Assembly (NCBI GenBank): GCA_002371315.1
Contig: DFHL01000020.1
Location: 1-14,238, forward strand
DNA from: Bacteroidales bacterium UBA3724
GTDB lineage: Bacteria > Bacteroidota > Bacteroidia > Bacteroidales > P3
Length of the DNA: 14,238 nt
Direction of reading: 5' to 3'
Shown: in pieces, positions 13,116 through 14,238 of the stretch
Layout: each line of letters begins with the position of its first letter
How positions within the stretch are numbered: position 1 is the first letter of the stretch
Program-made: the position numbers and the translations under genes
Notes under the pieces: model-generated
The model's input: the letters and a program-made list of their open reading frames with translations, nothing else
What the model was told of the DNA's origin: nothing
The model's database searches: none

Positions 13116-14024
13116 TTACTTAGTGTTCAGGGCAGCAAGAGCGATGCTGTAGAGTTTCGACTGGATGCTGTCGCCGCGGCTGGTCAGCACGCAGGGCACC
13201 TTGGCACCGACAACCATACAAGCCAGTTCGGCACCGGCAAACTTGGTGCAGGCCTTGTAGAACACGTTGCCGCTCTCGATGTTGGGGAACAGCAGACCGT
13301 CGGCGTCGCCGGCAACCTCGCTGGTCAGCTTCTTGGTCTGGGCGCTCTCCTTGTCGATCGAGCAGTCGAGGCTCAGCGGGCCGTCCACGATGGCACCCTT
13401 CAGCTGGCCGCGCTGGCTCATCATACCCAGCCAGGCACCCTCGGCGCAAGCGCGCATACCGACGCTAACCTGCTCAGTGGCAGCAATAACGGCAACCTTC
13501 GGCTTGGCAATCTCGAGGCTCTTGGCGGTGCTGATGATGTAGTTCAACATCGACTGTTTCTGCTTGAAATCGGGCTCGGGGATGATAGCCACGTCCGAGC
13601 AGACCAGCAGCTTGTGGTAGGCAGGAATCTGGAACACAGCGATGTGCGTCAGCATATCGTTCTTCTTGCCAGGCATCAGGCCCTTCTCCTTGTTCAGGAT
13701 GGCGCGCATATACTTGTCCGTGCTCAGCAGACCCTTCATCAGGAAATCGGCCTCACCGCTGTTGACGAGTTCGACGGCCTTGGCACCGGCCTTGTTGTCG
13801 TCGGCTTCCTGCACCAGCTTGAACTTGTCGGGGTTGATACCTTCCTCGGCGCAGACCTTTTTGATGGTCTCGATGTCACCCACGAGGGTGGCGTCGACGA
13901 TACCCTTGTCGATAGCCAGGCTGACGGCTCCGATGGTGTGCGAATCATTGGCATAAGCAACGGCCAAACGTTTCTTTCCCTTGGTTTTCACCAGGTCAAG
14001 CAGTTGTTCTAACTTTGTAACCAT
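13116..14024 (-). CDS. ptb: Phosphate butyryltransferase / phosphate acyltransferase
   Basis: 302 residues, the usual length for the Pta/Ptb family. Recognisable blocks: KRLAVAYANDSHT (18-30), ADFLMKGLLSTDKYMRAIL (92-110), VIAATEQV (179-186), DGPLSLDCSID (214-224), and the C-terminal FPNIESGNVFYKA (246-258) with VVGAKVPCVLTSRGDS (271-286). The enzyme exchanges CoA and phosphate on butyryl-CoA (or a related acyl-CoA) in the cytoplasm. The resulting acyl phosphate is normally used by a butyrate kinase to make ATP. No kinase gene follows here. Start ATG 14024 is supported by the promoter 49 bases upstream. Substrate preference (butyryl, isobutyryl or acetyl) is not visible in the sequence. Confidence 0.88.
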   Translation of the reverse strand: MVTKLEQLLDLVKTKGKKRLAVAYANDSHTIGAVSLAIDKGIVDATLVGDIETIKKVCAEEGINPDKFKLVQEADDNKAGAKAVELVNSGEADFLMKGLLSTDKYMRAILNKEKGLMPGKKNDMLTHIAVFQIPAYHKLLVCSDVAIIPEPDFKQKQSMLNYIISTAKSLEIAKPKVAVIAATEQVSVGMRACAEGAWLGMMSQRGQLKGAIVDGPLSLDCSIDKESAQTKKLTSEVAGDADGLLFPNIESGNVFYKACTKFAGAELACMVVGAKVPCVLTSRGDSIQSKLYSIALAALNTK

Positions 14025-14072
14025 ATTGTTTTCAATTTTTTATTATTAATTCTATAATGTGTTTCAAAGCGA

Positions 14073-14103
14073 CAAAAATAATTAAATATTTCGATTCGGC
14101 AAA
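14073..14103 (-). promoter_or_regulatory. Promoter of the phosphate butyryltransferase gene
   Basis: On the minus strand TTTG (14103-14100), 19-base spacer, TATTTTTG (14080-14073): a full match to the Bacteroidota consensus at both elements. It predicts a leader of about 40 bases. Confidence 0.75.
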
Positions 14104-14238
14104 AATTATTTTTCAAACAGCCTATTTGCGCCCTGCCGACAGCAGCATTCACCCAGCCGGCAGGCAATCGGCCCAACGGCAATTTTGCAGCCATCATAAG
14201 GCACTGATTAACAACACCTGCACTGCCCGTTGTACAGT

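Noticed and set aside
14132..14164. Inverted repeat CCTGCCG / CGGCAGG near the right edge
   Set aside because: Seven-base arms with a 19-base loop and no T-run on either strand; not enough to call a terminator or operator.
14009..14197. 62-codon minus-strand frame upstream of and overlapping the start of ptb
   Set aside because: It runs across the strong ptb promoter, is AT-rich with no features, and overlaps the true start.

Overview
The window almost certainly comes from a Bacteroidota genome, most likely order Bacteroidales. Several upstream regions carry the phylum's promoter pattern (TTTG or TTG near -33, about 18-20 bases, then TAnnTTTG near -7). The proteins include a CHU_C/type-B sorting-domain end, a BspA-like leucine-rich protein with a type IX secretion tail, an outer-membrane barrel with a carboxypeptidase-regulatory-like domain and plug, a DUF4143 ATPase and a phosphate butyryltransferase. 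There are no rRNA or tRNA genes, no CRISPR array and no recognisable transposase.

Layout. Positions 1-223 hold the end of a type-B-sorted surface protein. Positions 224-2971 are an accessory-looking, AT-rich stretch. In it, one DUF4143 AAA ATPase gene (953-2194) sits between two direct repeats of about 381 bp (439-821 and 2237-2617, roughly 93 % identical by eye). Each repeat begins and ends with a short coding segment ending ADG(K/H)QHTVRLLKQSD. Each also holds its own promoter and a signal-peptide-like segment. A secreted LRR protein (2972-4648) follows. After it come two tandem copies (period about 161 bp) of a nested palindromic element (4668-4986) and a candidate terminator.

Positions 5122-7149 form a two-gene plus-strand unit: a rhodanese lipoprotein and a phosphoethanolamine-transferase-like membrane enzyme. 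Converging on it from the minus strand is a lipid unit (9426 down to 7202): CDP-alcohol phosphatidyltransferase, acyl-ACP thioesterase, lysophospholipid-type acyltransferase. Further right, also on the minus strand, 12994 down to 9573 encodes a PAS protein, an 857-aa TonB-dependent-receptor-like outer-membrane protein and a stand-alone HsdR-N nuclease-like protein, closed by a clear intrinsic terminator. Phosphate butyryltransferase (14024 down to 13116) has its own strong promoter and terminator.

Working together. The middle of the window is about the cell envelope: headgroup transfer, acyl release and acyl transfer for phospholipids, then headgroup decoration of lipid A or another surface lipid, next to surface and outer-membrane proteins. 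The least explained part is the repeat-flanked ATPase cassette with its family of tiny secreted-peptide-like or relic ORFs. The tandem nested palindromes at 4668-4986 come next. I saw no complete known defence or mobile system.
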